Shown: piece after piece, positions 9,027-17,436 of the stretch
How the letters are laid out: every line of letters begins with the position of its first letter
How positions within the stretch are numbered: the stretch's first letter is position 1
Assembly: GCA_964360335.1 (NCBI GenBank)
Contig: CAYHVH010000003.1
Location: 1-58,217, forward strand
Direction of reading: 5' to 3'
DNA: 58,217 bases
Source: CAYHVH01 sp964360335
Lineage (GTDB): Bacteria > Patescibacteriota > Doudnabacteria > UBA920 > 2-01-FULL-46-14
Made by a program: the position numbers and the translations under genes
Notes under the pieces: generated by a model
Told to the model about the DNA's origin: nothing
The model's database searches: none
What the model saw: the letters and a program-made list of their open reading frames with translations, nothing else

Positions 9027-9077
9027 ATCGGTTTCTCGGATTCCAAAAGCACTTTTTGGGGATTACCGAGAACCGAT
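9027..9077. repeat. Long intergenic hairpin
   Basis: ATCGGTTTCTCGG and CCGAGAACCGAT are inverted around a second stem made by TTCCAAAA and TTTTTGGGGA. It is the main content of the 116-bp gap between the HTH gene and the gmhA-like gene. It may be a transcript-processing or attenuating structure; no clean T-run follows it. Confidence 0.6.
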
Positions 9078-9112
9078 TTTGCGCTTGCCGGTCATCATAA
9101 ACTTAGAGATCG

Positions 9113-9358
9113 CTACCAGGGGTTGATGGTCTCGACGACTTTTTTCTTCAATTTCAAATAAGCTTTGGTGGCCCGCTTTTCTACCTCGGGGGAGACGAGG
9201 CGCAGAATTTCTTTGCCTAAAATTCGGTACTGCCCCCCGATCTTATTGGCTTTAATCAGTCCTTTTTTGAGGAGGCGCTTAATGGTACTACTGCTGATTT
9301 TTAGAAAGGCGCGAGTTTCAGCAGTGGTGTAAACTTGATTTTCCCGGATTTCCGCCAT
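9113..9358 (-). CDS. Small helix-turn-helix protein (excisionase/MerR-like fold)
   Basis: An 81-residue protein with a winged-helix domain of the excisionase/MerR type at about 8-55: VYTTAETRAFLKISSSTIKR is the HTH, followed by KKGLIKANKIGGQYRI, the wing. The C-terminus is a basic helix. Such proteins often bind DNA next to their own gene. Three tandem 10-bp units lie directly upstream (9367-9396) and overlap a TTGACA box, which suggests autoregulation. It sits between two polysaccharide genes on the same strand and may regulate them. Confidence 0.75.
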   Translation of the reverse strand: MAEIRENQVYTTAETRAFLKISSSTIKRLLKKGLIKANKIGGQYRILGKEILRLVSPEVEKRATKAYLKLKKKVVETINPW

Positions 9359-9366
9359 ACCTTGAT

Positions 9367-9396
9367 GGTATCATAGGGTATCAAAAGGTGTCAATA
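9367..9396 (-). promoter_or_regulatory. Three tandem 10-bp units, candidate operator with promoter
   Basis: The plus strand reads GGTATCATAG, GGTATCAAAA, GGTGTCAATA in immediate succession, one helical turn apart. The minus strand has TTGACA at 9389-9394 inside the third unit and a TATGAT at 9370-9375, but the spacer (13 bp) is short, so the exact promoter is uncertain. The start codon of the HTH gene is 11 bp downstream of TATGAT. Confidence 0.5.
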
Positions 9397-9418
9397 GGTC
9401 TCTGATAAATTCGCTAAA

Positions 9419-9440
9419 AAAGCCGGTTTCGGCCGGCTTT
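9419..9440 (-). terminator. Rho-independent terminator of the sugar-transferase gene
   Basis: AAAGCCGG and CCGGCTTT pair around a 6-base loop; on the minus strand the stem is followed by a T-run. It lies 75 bp downstream of the stop of the polyprenyl-phosphate sugar transferase gene. Confidence 0.75.
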
Positions 9441-9514
9441 ATACCAATTAGGCGTTTCTTTTTATTCTCCTTAGTTTCAAGGCCCCCGGAGCCTGCTCTG
9501 CTCCTCCAGGTGGC

Positions 9515-10894
9515 TTATTGTCCCAGCCCGCTTAAGATAATGTTTATAGTTTTGAGCATGACTCCGAGATCCAAAGGGAGCGACCGGTTCTTGATATAGA
9601 ACAGGTCATATTGAAGTTTTTTGAGGGCGTCGCCCGTTGAGGCGCCGTACTGAAAGTTGATTTGCGCCCAACCGGTAAGTCCTGGTTTGACGAGATGCCG
9701 CTCGTTGTAAAAGGGGATAAGCGTTTGTAACTCCCTGACGAATTCCGGGCGTTCTGGCCGGGGGCCCACAAAGCTCATATCTCCTAACAAGATATTTAGG
9801 AGTTGAGGGACTTCATCAATTCTGGTTTTTCGGAGCAGCCGACCAACACGCGTCACCCGAGGGTCATTAATTTTTGCCCATTGGGCTTCGCCATTTTTTT
9901 CCGCCCCCACGATCATACTCCGGAACTTGATGGCTTGAAAAGGCTTGCCCAATCGACCGATGCGGATCTGTCTGAAAAATACTGGTCCGGGACTGTCAAT
10001 TTTAATTAGCACCGCGACCAAAGGAATCAAAGGCAAGCTTAACAGAAAACTTAGTCCCGCCAAAGTCAAATCCATAATCCTTTTCGTAATTTCATAGAGA
10101 GTTTTTTCACTCTCCGTTAAATTTTCCAGAAACCAGATGTGGCCGATAGTTGTGACTGGCACTTTTCCGGTCAATTTTTCATAAAAAGTCGGAAGGTCAA
10201 AAAACTGCAGCTTCAAGGCCAGGCTCTCGTAGAGATTTTGGACCAGTTCCGGATGATGGTGGGGGTCAAAAGAGGTGACGACAGTACTGATATTTTGCTC
10301 CCGGAGCAGTTTTTTGAGATTGACGGTACTGTCAAAGATCGCCACTTCCGGAATTTTTTTTTCGTCTTGATAGCCGTCATGGATGATGGCCGCGATCCGG
10401 TAGCCCAATTGGGGTTTTTTGATAATTTCCGCAATGAGCTCTTTCGCTTCGTCTTTCATGCCAATTAATAAAACGTTTTTCAGGAAAGACGGTCGTTGCA
10501 AGAAAGAGTTAAACCAGTAACGCCACAGCGGCAGCAAGACCAGGGAAAAGCCCATAAAGATGAAAAATACCGCCCGCGGCTTAATATCAAAGAGCCTGTC
10601 AGTGAGGAGGTAAAAGTAAGCGGCCGAGATGCCAAAGTTAATTAGCAAATTGCGCAGAATTTTATTGTAAAATTCCACGTCATTTTTGCTTGCGGAAATG
10701 TCGTAGAGTCCGTTGATGTAAAAAATTATGATCCATATCGCAAACAGGATGGAAAAAGGCATGAAATTTTCCTGCCATACGGCTGCTCCGGGAATTTGCC
10801 AGCGCCGCAGCAGTAGCGTGAGGTACAAACCCAAATACAGCGCCAAAAGGTCTCCGCCCAGTAGTGCCGCCCTTTTTAATCTCGTGAGTAGCAT
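9515..10894 (-). CDS. Polyprenyl-phosphate sugar phosphotransferase (WbaP/WcaJ-like)
   Basis: A 459-residue initiating glycosyl-phosphotransferase for surface polysaccharide, counted from the ATG at 10894. The frame is open 49 codons further upstream, but that extension has no domain character. The N-terminus has several membrane helices (LLALYLGLYLTLLL onwards), then a nucleotide-sugar-binding-like middle (NVLLIGMKDEAKELI). The conserved catalytic end carries KIDSPGPVFFRQIRIG, FKFRSM-like AIKFRSM, and LLGDMSFVGPRPERPEF. It transfers sugar-1-phosphate from UDP-sugar to undecaprenyl phosphate. A TATACT box ends 7 bp before the start, so the mRNA is probably nearly leaderless. Confidence 0.9.
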   Translation of the reverse strand: MLLTRLKRAALLGGDLLALYLGLYLTLLLRRWQIPGAAVWQENFMPFSILFAIWIIIFYINGLYDISASKNDVEFYNKILRNLLINFGISAAYFYLLTDRLFDIKPRAVFFIFMGFSLVLLPLWRYWFNSFLQRPSFLKNVLLIGMKDEAKELIAEIIKKPQLGYRIAAIIHDGYQDEKKIPEVAIFDSTVNLKKLLREQNISTVVTSFDPHHHPELVQNLYESLALKLQFFDLPTFYEKLTGKVPVTTIGHIWFLENLTESEKTLYEITKRIMDLTLAGLSFLLSLPLIPLVAVLIKIDSPGPVFFRQIRIGRLGKPFQAIKFRSMIVGAEKNGEAQWAKINDPRVTRVGRLLRKTRIDEVPQLLNILLGDMSFVGPRPERPEFVRELQTLIPFYNERHLVKPGLTGWAQINFQYGASTGDALKKLQYDLFYIKNRSLPLDLGVMLKTINIILSGLGQ

Positions 10895-10901
10895 TTGCCT
10901 T

Positions 10902-10907
10902 AGTATA
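10902..10907 (-). promoter_or_regulatory. -10 box of the sugar phosphotransferase gene
   Basis: TATACT on the minus strand, 7 bp before the ATG at 10894. No convincing -35 hexamer is seen at 17 bp. The spacing places transcription start at or next to the start codon and supports the shorter start. Confidence 0.5.
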
Positions 10908-11004
10908 GCAAAATCGGCAGAAAACCACACCGCTTTTTGATAACCGCCAAAGTGGAAGTTAGCCGCCCCGAATTGACCGAGACCGACTGGGTTGATCCCG
11001 GAAT

Positions 11005-11033
11005 TTGACCGAGGGTCAGGGGTCTTGTAACAT
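11005..11033 (+). promoter_or_regulatory. Promoter of the Wzy/TPR gene, probably leaderless
   Basis: TTGACC (11005-11010), 17-bp spacer, TAACAT (11028-11033), then 6 bp to the ATG at 11040. Transcription would start at the start codon. Confidence 0.55.
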
Positions 11034-11039
11034 TGAATC

Positions 11040-13280
11040 ATGGCCGTAGCCCAAGAAGAGAGACTTTCTTTTTATTTCCTGCGAATCATTCTCTACGCTT
11101 TATTGCTCACCCCGTTATGGGTCTGGAGCATTTTTTTATTCCCGTTCATCACCACCAAAATTTTGTATTTCCGGTTGCTTCTAGAGCTTCTGGTTTTGTG
11201 CTATGCGGTTCTGGCTTGGAAATATCCGGAGATTCGTCCCCGGTTTAACTGGCTTCTGAAAACCGTGTGGTTGTACCTCCTAGTGGTTGTGGTGACCAGC
11301 ATTTTCGGGCTGAATTTCGGAAGCAGTTTTATGGGTACGGTCGAACGGGGCGAGGGGATTGTGACCTTGTTGCATTTCGCGGCCTATTTTACCATCTTGA
11401 CTGGGGTTTTGCGCACTAAGCGGGAGTGGTATCGATATCTGATGTTTGCCGTGTCTGTGACCTTGGTCGTTGCCCTCTATGGTCTGGCGCAGCTTCTAAA
11501 AGCTCCCTTTGTCATTGAGCCTGGTGCGACCAGGATTTCTGGGACGATCGGCAATGCGGCATTTTTCGCGGCGTACTTGCAGTTCGGTGTTTTTTTGTCA
11601 TTGTACCTCCTCCGCCAAGCGCCGACCCTGGCGCAACGGGTATATTTGTGGGTCGTGCTCCTATTTGAGCTCGTGATGTTGTTTCAGAGTCAGACCCGAG
11701 GGGCACTGCTGGCAACCCTGCTGGCTTTTCTGTTGTATTTTCTGGTGAATCTCTGGAAAACCCAGGGGCGAAAGCCTAAACTTTTGTTCTCGGGTTTGCT
11801 GATTTTGTTCCTGCTGGCTGGTACTGGAGTTTATCTAAATCGCCATGCGACTTGGGTCAAAGTCAACCCTACCTTGTCGCGGCTGGTTTCCATTTCCCGC
11901 GAGGATATCACTACCCAATCCCGGTTAGATACCTGGGCCGCTTCTTGGCGGGCCTTCCGGGATCGATTGTTTTTGGGTTATGGCTACGAGAATTATAATC
12001 TAGCGTTTAATAAATATTTTCCCGCCCGGATTTTCAAAGACCAAGGGAGCCAAATTTGGTTTGACCGCGCCCACAATATCGTTTTTGACGTGGGAGTGAC
12101 TTCGGGGGTTTTTGGACTTTTGGCCTTCTTAGGAATTTTTCTGGCGGCTGGGGTAGTCCTAGTTCGGCTGTTCCGGCGGCCGCCGCCGAGCTTTAGTTGG
12201 CAGGATCCGGTGATTTTGGCGGTCTTACTTTTGGCGTATTTTTTGCAAAACCTTTTCGTCTTTGATACTCAGGCGACCTACCTGATGTTTTTTGTGGTGC
12301 TCGCCCATCTGGCTTTTTTGCAGACTTTTGCGGGAGGGGAGGCCAAATCACTGCAGGCGGCGAAGAGTTACCATCCCGGTTTGGTATTTCCAGTAATGCT
12401 GGCGATTCTAATGGTAGTGCTGGCGTATTTCGTCAATCTGCAGCCGGCCCGGGCCAATTATCTGACCATTAGGGCGATCAAAGCCGCTCGCGAGCGCCAG
12501 TACCAGTTGCTGAAGCCGACCTTTGAGCGCGCTTTGTCCCTCGGCACCTATATGGACCAGGAGATTCGTCAGCGGATGGTTGACTATGCCTATGAAGCGA
12601 TAAACAGCGGGCAACTCCCGGCTAAGGCCCAAGGAGAATTTTCTCAGTATCTCGTAGCAGAACTGAAAAAAAATATCCGGCAAGCCCCGCACGACGCCAA
12701 AAATTATCTGTATCTTATGAATGTTTTAAATCGTTTTCCCAGCAGTACTGCCACCATTGATGAGGTTTTGAGTTTGGGCGAAACCGCACTGCGCTTGTCG
12801 CCAACCCGGCCCCAAATTTATACCGAGCTGGGCGAAGCTTACTTTGCCAAAAAGGACGCGGAACAGGGACTCCTGGCTTTTCGCAAAGCAGTGGACCTTA
12901 ACCCTCGACCAAAGGAATCTCGCTTTAACTATTTGTTGGCGGCCATTCTGGCCGGTCGGGAGGATATTGTGCAGAGTGAATTGCAGATTTTAGGAGGCGG
13001 GCAGCCTGGCTACGAGTTGACTGCCGTGGATTACCAAAACATCGCCCGCGTTTATTTCCGAGCCGGGAACAAGCTTCGAGCCATTGAAAATTATCAGCAG
13101 GCCCTTAAACTCCGGCCAGCTGATCCGGATTTGCACAGCAAACTGGCGGCCGCCTACGGCGAAGCCTGTGATCTTCCAAACGCCCAGCGGGAGGTGGACG
13201 AAGTCGTCCGCTTGAATCCGTCCTTTGCCCTGCAGGCCGGGGAGTTTTTGCGGCAACTGGAAATAAAGTGTCAGAAATGA
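11040..13280 (+). CDS. O-antigen ligase/polymerase (Wzy/WaaL-like) with C-terminal TPR repeats
   Basis: A 746-residue membrane protein. The first ~470 residues hold about 12 hydrophobic helices, with a large extracytoplasmic loop containing LDTWAASWRAFRDRLFLGYGYENYN and WFDRAHNIVFDVGV; the R...R/H...H pattern is typical of Wzy_C/O-antigen ligase proteins. Residues from about 480 to the end are TPR-like helices (IYTELGEAYFAKKDAEQGLLAFRKAV and IARVYFRAGNKLRAIENYQQALKL). Such fusions link glycans or attach sugars to surface proteins; in this position, before the pilus operon, pilin glycosylation is possible but unproven. It diverges from the sugar phosphotransferase gene. Confidence 0.85.
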   Translation: MAVAQEERLSFYFLRIILYALLLTPLWVWSIFLFPFITTKILYFRLLLELLVLCYAVLAWKYPEIRPRFNWLLKTVWLYLLVVVVTSIFGLNFGSSFMGTVERGEGIVTLLHFAAYFTILTGVLRTKREWYRYLMFAVSVTLVVALYGLAQLLKAPFVIEPGATRISGTIGNAAFFAAYLQFGVFLSLYLLRQAPTLAQRVYLWVVLLFELVMLFQSQTRGALLATLLAFLLYFLVNLWKTQGRKPKLLFSGLLILFLLAGTGVYLNRHATWVKVNPTLSRLVSISREDITTQSRLDTWAASWRAFRDRLFLGYGYENYNLAFNKYFPARIFKDQGSQIWFDRAHNIVFDVGVTSGVFGLLAFLGIFLAAGVVLVRLFRRPPPSFSWQDPVILAVLLLAYFLQNLFVFDTQATYLMFFVVLAHLAFLQTFAGGEAKSLQAAKSYHPGLVFPVMLAILMVVLAYFVNLQPARANYLTIRAIKAARERQYQLLKPTFERALSLGTYMDQEIRQRMVDYAYEAINSGQLPAKAQGEFSQYLVAELKKNIRQAPHDAKNYLYLMNVLNRFPSSTATIDEVLSLGETALRLSPTRPQIYTELGEAYFAKKDAEQGLLAFRKAVDLNPRPKESRFNYLLAAILAGREDIVQSELQILGGGQPGYELTAVDYQNIARVYFRAGNKLRAIENYQQALKLRPADPDLHSKLAAAYGEACDLPNAQREVDEVVRLNPSFALQAGEFLRQLEIKCQK

Positions 13281-13286
13281 TATAAT
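13281..13286 (+). promoter_or_regulatory. Extended -10 promoter of the pilus operon
   Basis: TGATATAAT, a TATAAT hexamer with TG one base before it, directly after the stop of the Wzy/TPR gene. The -35 region is poor (TGGAAA). The leader to the pilB ATG is about 85 nt. Confidence 0.55.
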
Positions 13287-13376
13287 AACAACAAGGTCAA
13301 AAATTTCGAAGCCTGAAATCCTAGTCTGCGATTGCAGGCGAAATTCCAAACAAATCTCAATAATCAAAATTCAAAA

Positions 13377-15125
13377 ATGGCTTTGGCCTCAACTGATCTG
13401 CGAAAAATTTTAGTGGATCAGAAAATCATCAAGCAGGAGGATTTCGACCAGCTGGAAAAGGAGGCAACGGATAAAAAACAGACGCTGGTCAATTATTTAG
13501 TGGTGCGCAAAATCATTCCCGAGGACAGACTGGCGGAACTGGTGAGCGAATTTTTGAAAACTCCCCTCATTGATCTCACAAAAATTAAGATTCCCCAGGA
13601 GGTCTTGAAAATCATTCCTGAACCGATCGCTCACCGTCACCAGGTTATCGCCTTTAAGAAGCGCGGGGAGGAGCTGGACTTGGCGATGACCGACCCCGAA
13701 GATCTGCAAACCCGAGAGTTCGTGAAAAAGAAAACCGGCTTTATCATCAAGCCGCATTTGGTCACGAGGACCGGTTTGGATTATGCCCTTTCCCAATACC
13801 ATAGCAGTTTGAAGGCGGAGTTTGAGAAGATTCTGACGAGCAAAAAAGCTGAAGCGCCAGTAGCCGGGGAAGCGGAGGAGGACGTGAAACTCAAAAAAAT
13901 GGCGGATGAGATTCCGGTGGTCCGGGTGGTGGACACCCTTTTGGAATACGCGATTTTCGAGGGAGCATCGGATATCCATATTGAACCGCAGGAGAAAGAA
14001 GTCACGGTGCGCTACCGGATTGACGGGATTCTCCATGACGCGATGACCTTACCAAAGATTATTCAGCCGGCTTTGGTGGCGCGCATCAAAGTGCTTTCCA
14101 ATCTCAAGATTGACGAACACCGCCTCCCGCAGGACGGGCGATTTAAAATTCAGACCGAGGAATATTATATTTCCTTCCGGGTTTCCACGATTCCGATCTT
14201 TGACGGCGAGAAAGTTGTGCTCCGGCTTTTGGATGAGGGGGCCAAAGCCTTGACCTTTGAGGAGTTGGGCTTTGCCCGAACTTCTCTGGAAATCATCAAG
14301 CGCAACCTTAGTCGCCCTCATGGCATGACCCTTATCACCGGACCGACTGGTTCCGGCAAATCCACCACTCTGTACACCATCCTGACCAAACTCAATACCA
14401 AAGGAGTAAATATCAGCACCATTGAGGATCCGATTGAGTACCGGATCATGGGGGTAAACCAGATGCAGGTCAATCCTAAAATTGGTCTGACTTTTGCTAT
14501 CGGTTTGCGAGCCTTGCTCCGCCAAGACCCGAATATCATTATGATCGGGGAAATTCGGGATTTGGAAACCTCGGAAGAGGCGGTGCACGCCGCGATGACC
14601 GGTCATATTGTCCTTTCGACCTTGCATACCAACAATGCGGCGGGGGCCATCCCGCGACTTCTGGACATCGGGGTGGAGCCATACCTCATTGCCTCTACGC
14701 TCAATACCATAGTTGGCCAGCGGCTGGTGCGGAAAGTTTGTGCTGACTGCAAAATTGCCAAAAAGCTGGATGAAAAGGAAATTCAGAGTCTCTCGACGGA
14801 TTTTAATCTCGACCACCTTTTGGAGGTGATGAAGCAGGAGCAAGTTTTGGACAAAAAAGTTAAGCATTTCCGGGATGTGGAATTTTTTGAGGGACGGGGT
14901 TGCGAGAAGTGCGGGCAGACCGGCTACCGGGGCCGGATGGGCATCTACGAGGTTTTGGATGTGACCGAAAATGTGGCCAAACTGATTTTGGCCCGGTCCA
15001 CAACCAGCCAAATTCAGGGGCAGGCCGTGAGTGAGAGGATGGTTTTGATGTGGCAGGACGGTTTCATCAAAGCCCATCTCGGTTTGACCACCATTGCCGA
15101 AGTGCTGCGGGTAACCAAGGAATAA
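13377..15125 (+). CDS. pilB: Type IV pilus extension ATPase PilB
   Basis: A 582-residue GspE/PilB ATPase counted from the ATG at 13377; the frame is open 15 codons further up, but MALASTDLRKILVDQKII is the usual beginning of the N-terminal domain. It has Walker A GPTGSGKSTTL, the Asp-box region before it, Walker B IIMIGEIRDLETSEEAV, the His-box HAAMTGHIVLSTLHTN, and the Zn-binding Cys motif of assembly ATPases (CADCK ... GCEKCGQTGYRGRMGIYEVL). It powers pilin polymerisation from the cytoplasm. It is first in an operon with pilC, prepilins and pilMNO-like genes; no retraction ATPase pilT or peptidase pilD is in the window. Confidence 0.95.
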   Translation: MALASTDLRKILVDQKIIKQEDFDQLEKEATDKKQTLVNYLVVRKIIPEDRLAELVSEFLKTPLIDLTKIKIPQEVLKIIPEPIAHRHQVIAFKKRGEELDLAMTDPEDLQTREFVKKKTGFIIKPHLVTRTGLDYALSQYHSSLKAEFEKILTSKKAEAPVAGEAEEDVKLKKMADEIPVVRVVDTLLEYAIFEGASDIHIEPQEKEVTVRYRIDGILHDAMTLPKIIQPALVARIKVLSNLKIDEHRLPQDGRFKIQTEEYYISFRVSTIPIFDGEKVVLRLLDEGAKALTFEELGFARTSLEIIKRNLSRPHGMTLITGPTGSGKSTTLYTILTKLNTKGVNISTIEDPIEYRIMGVNQMQVNPKIGLTFAIGLRALLRQDPNIIMIGEIRDLETSEEAVHAAMTGHIVLSTLHTNNAAGAIPRLLDIGVEPYLIASTLNTIVGQRLVRKVCADCKIAKKLDEKEIQSLSTDFNLDHLLEVMKQEQVLDKKVKHFRDVEFFEGRGCEKCGQTGYRGRMGIYEVLDVTENVAKLILARSTTSQIQGQAVSERMVLMWQDGFIKAHLGLTTIAEVLRVTKE

Positions 15126-15131
15126 CAAGCT

Positions 15132-16349
15132 ATGGCAGAATTTTCTTATACAGCCCGGAATCGAGAGGGGGAGGCGGTTGCTGATACCATCGAGGCGCCT
15201 TCCCGCGCGGCCGTGGGGCAACTCTTGAGGAGCCAAGGTTTGCTGCCGACCGCGATTGTTGTCAAGTCCAGAAGGGTTCTTGAGCTGGGAGCAATCCTTC
15301 CTTCGGTTTGGCGCGGGGTTTCTTTGCTCGAGCGCCTGACCTTCATCAAGAATTTATCAGTTACCATCAAAGCCGGTTTACCAGTAGCCAGAGCCCTCAA
15401 TGTTTTAGGGAAGCAGATGCCCAATCCCTATTTTCGCGGCGTAGTGGCAGAGATTGCCCACCACGTGGAAACCGGCAAAACTTTATCGGAAAGCATGGCC
15501 GCTTTTCCCAAGATTTTTTCACCGATGGTTACCAACATGGTGAAGGTTGGCGAGCAGACCGGCGATCTGGACAAAAATTTGGAATATTTGGGGTCCCAAA
15601 TCTCTCGGGATTACAATTTGATTCGCCGGACCCGGGGCGCGTTAATGTACCCGGCGGTGGTGGTGATTGCCCTGGTGCTGATTGGTTATTTGATGTTCAG
15701 CTTTGTTTTGCCGCGCCTCACGGAAACTTTCAAGGAGTTTGATACCCAATTGCCGGCCTTGACGGTCGCCATCATCAAGTTGGTTGACCTATTTTCCCAT
15801 TATTCTTTAGTGCTGTTGCTGTTCCTTTTAGCCTTGGTAGTGGGCTTTCGCTTCTGGCGGCGGACGAAAAGTGGCAAAGCGGTGACGCACAAGTTCAATC
15901 TGACGGTGCCGGTGATTGGTAAAATTGTGAAGAAGTTCAACCTCGCCCGGCTTACCATTATCTTTAGCGGGCTGTTGCGTTCCGGGATGCCCATCGTTGA
16001 GGCCTTGAAAATCACCAGCGACACCATGACCAACCTTTATTACCAGCAGGCCTTGGCCGAGGCGGCGGACAAGGTCAAAATCGGGGTGGACCTGGTGGTC
16101 GCTTTGGAGAAATACCCCAAGCTCTTTACTCCGATGGTCACCCAGATGATTCAGGTCGGGGAGGAAACAGGCACGATGGAACAAGTTTTGGCCGAGGTTT
16201 CCAATTTTTACGAAGCCGAGGTCGATGACACGGTAAAGAACCTCTCTTCGATTATTGAGCCCCTGATGGTGATGATCATTGGCGCCGTGGTTGGGGTGCT
16301 GGCCGTGGGCTTGATTTTACCAATTTATAATATCGGGCAGAATATATGA
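15132..16349 (+). CDS. pilC: Type IV pilus inner-membrane platform protein PilC
   Basis: A 405-residue GspF/PilC protein with the two repeated T2SSF domains: LTFIKNLSVTIKAGLPVARALNVLG and LARLTIIFSGLLRSGMPIVEALKIT. Each is followed by the MVKVGEQTGDLDKNL or MIQVGEETGTMEQVL signature. Three membrane helices are visible (AVVVIALVLIGYLMFSFVLP, LVLLLFLLALVVGF, VMIIGAVVGVLAVGLILPIY). It starts 6 bp after pilB and overlaps the first prepilin gene by 4 bp. It anchors the ATPase and passes motion to pilin subunits in the membrane. Confidence 0.95.
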   Translation: MAEFSYTARNREGEAVADTIEAPSRAAVGQLLRSQGLLPTAIVVKSRRVLELGAILPSVWRGVSLLERLTFIKNLSVTIKAGLPVARALNVLGKQMPNPYFRGVVAEIAHHVETGKTLSESMAAFPKIFSPMVTNMVKVGEQTGDLDKNLEYLGSQISRDYNLIRRTRGALMYPAVVVIALVLIGYLMFSFVLPRLTETFKEFDTQLPALTVAIIKLVDLFSHYSLVLLLFLLALVVGFRFWRRTKSGKAVTHKFNLTVPVIGKIVKKFNLARLTIIFSGLLRSGMPIVEALKITSDTMTNLYYQQALAEAADKVKIGVDLVVALEKYPKLFTPMVTQMIQVGEETGTMEQVLAEVSNFYEAEVDDTVKNLSSIIEPLMVMIIGAVVGVLAVGLILPIYNIGQNI

Positions 16350-16807
16350 AAGGGTTTACCCCGTTAGAAATTTTTATTGGCCGCACTGGACTACCTCGAT
16401 GGCGCGCGAAGTCGGGGAGTGGGGAATTTCTAACGGGGTTCACTCTGATTGAAGTAATCATCGGCTTGGCTTTACTTTTGGCGACGATAAGTATTTTTGG
16501 GGTGGCCATCTCCACTTTGCCCTTGACCAAAACGGCCAGGAACCAGAATCTGGCCTACCACCTGGCGGCCAAAAAATTGGAGGAGTTGCGCAATACGCCT
16601 TTTGCGATCCTCCCCCCCGGCGGATCGTTTACTGATCCGGGACTAAGTAATCTGCCCAGTTCCACTGCCAGCCTCACCATCGCGGATTATCAGGACAGCA
16701 GCGAAATTAAACGAGCAACCGTCACCGTCAGTTGGGAAGACCAGGGAGCTGCGCGCAGCATTGAGCTCGATACCCTGATTAGCCAAGGGGGTGTTAGCCG
16801 GCCATGA
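16346..16807 (+). CDS. Type IV prepilin-like protein with repeat-extended leader
   Basis: A 153-residue pseudopilin. The processing site is TG/FTLIEVIIG at about residue 31, followed by a hydrophobic N-terminal helix, an AxKKLEELRNTPF helix and a small beta domain. The leader is about 30 residues, far longer than the usual 6-15, because a palindromic repeat (16358-16439) is inserted right after the Met-Lys-Gly start. The first residues, MKGFTPLE, themselves look like a cleavage site (G/FTxxE). Overlaps pilC and the next prepilin gene by 4 bp. Probably a minor pilin. Confidence 0.85.
   Translation: MKGFTPLEIFIGRTGLPRWRAKSGSGEFLTGFTLIEVIIGLALLLATISIFGVAISTLPLTKTARNQNLAYHLAAKKLEELRNTPFAILPPGGSFTDPGLSNLPSSTASLTIADYQDSSEIKRATVTVSWEDQGAARSIELDTLISQGGVSRP
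16358..16439. repeat. Palindromic repeat, family C, inside a prepilin leader
   Basis: ACCCCGTTAGAAATTT at the left and AATTTCTAACGGGGT at the right are inverted copies, about 82 bp end to end. Both ends are flanked by GGGTT. The left end is translated as FTPLE and the right end as FLTG, so the insertion sits exactly at the peptidase site. Related copies are at 16837 and 21196. Confidence 0.9.
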
Positions 16808-17424
16808 AGATTTCTAACAGAATGAGCCAGGCCCTTACCCCGTTAAAAATTTTTGTGACCCGGAGGAAATTTCTAACCGGGTTTACTTTAGGAGAACTGA
16901 CGGTGGTGATTGCGTTATTTTCCGTGCTGATTACCGTCGGAGTCGGGATTTTCCTCTACAATAATCGTTTTTATGAGACCCAATCGGGCGAGATTTTTTC
17001 CATTACCGCCACGCGGGAGGCCTCTGACCGGATTAATGAGTATGCCCGGGCCGCGGTGGCTTTTGAGCCGAGCCGGATTTACGACGGGAGAAATTACACC
17101 ACCGGCACCCAGGTCGTCATTTTGAAATTGCCGGCGCTTGATGCCGCCGACCAGGTAATCAGTGAGAAGTTTGATTATGCGATTATCGGCTCTAATCCCT
17201 CGAATGCCAAACGATTGGAATTAATTTTGGATCCTGACGCGGTGAGCAGCCGCGGCGCGCGCCTGCTCCTTCTGTCCGAACGGCTGACCAGCATAAATTT
17301 TACCTACGATGATCCCAATTTGGCGCTAGCCAGAAAATTGAGCTACGAGATTGTGGTTACTGACATCGGCCGCAGTCCTGGTTCGGAACAGATTTTTGGT
17401 TCGGCAACTTTACGTAACAAGTAA
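16804..17424 (+). CDS. Type IV prepilin-like protein, second, also with repeat-extended leader
   Basis: A 206-residue prepilin with cleavage site TG/FTLGELTVVIALFSVLITVGV at about residue 26-27; Glu at +5 is kept. The leader (about 26 residues) contains a second copy of the family C palindrome (16837-16882), read as LTPLKIF ... KFLTG, plus a half-copy just after the ATG (ATTTCTAAC). The mature part has ATREASDRINEYARAA and a beta-rich C-terminus, like GspJ/PilW minor pilins. It overlaps the preceding prepilin by 4 bp. Confidence 0.82.
   Translation: MKISNRMSQALTPLKIFVTRRKFLTGFTLGELTVVIALFSVLITVGVGIFLYNNRFYETQSGEIFSITATREASDRINEYARAAVAFEPSRIYDGRNYTTGTQVVILKLPALDAADQVISEKFDYAIIGSNPSNAKRLELILDPDAVSSRGARLLLLSERLTSINFTYDDPNLALARKLSYEIVVTDIGRSPGSEQIFGSATLRNK
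16837..16882. repeat. Palindromic repeat, family C, second copy in a prepilin leader
   Basis: ACCCCGTTAAAAATTT and AAATTTCTAACCGGGT in inverted order with a short loop, about 46 bp. A half-repeat GATTTCTAACAG lies at 16808-16819. Confidence 0.85.
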
Positions 17425-17436
17425 GCGATGTAATTT

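Noticed and set aside
14049..15236. 395-codon open frame on the minus strand opposite pilB
   Set aside because: It lies inside a gene with every PilB motif; its translation shows no domain order and it has no start signals.
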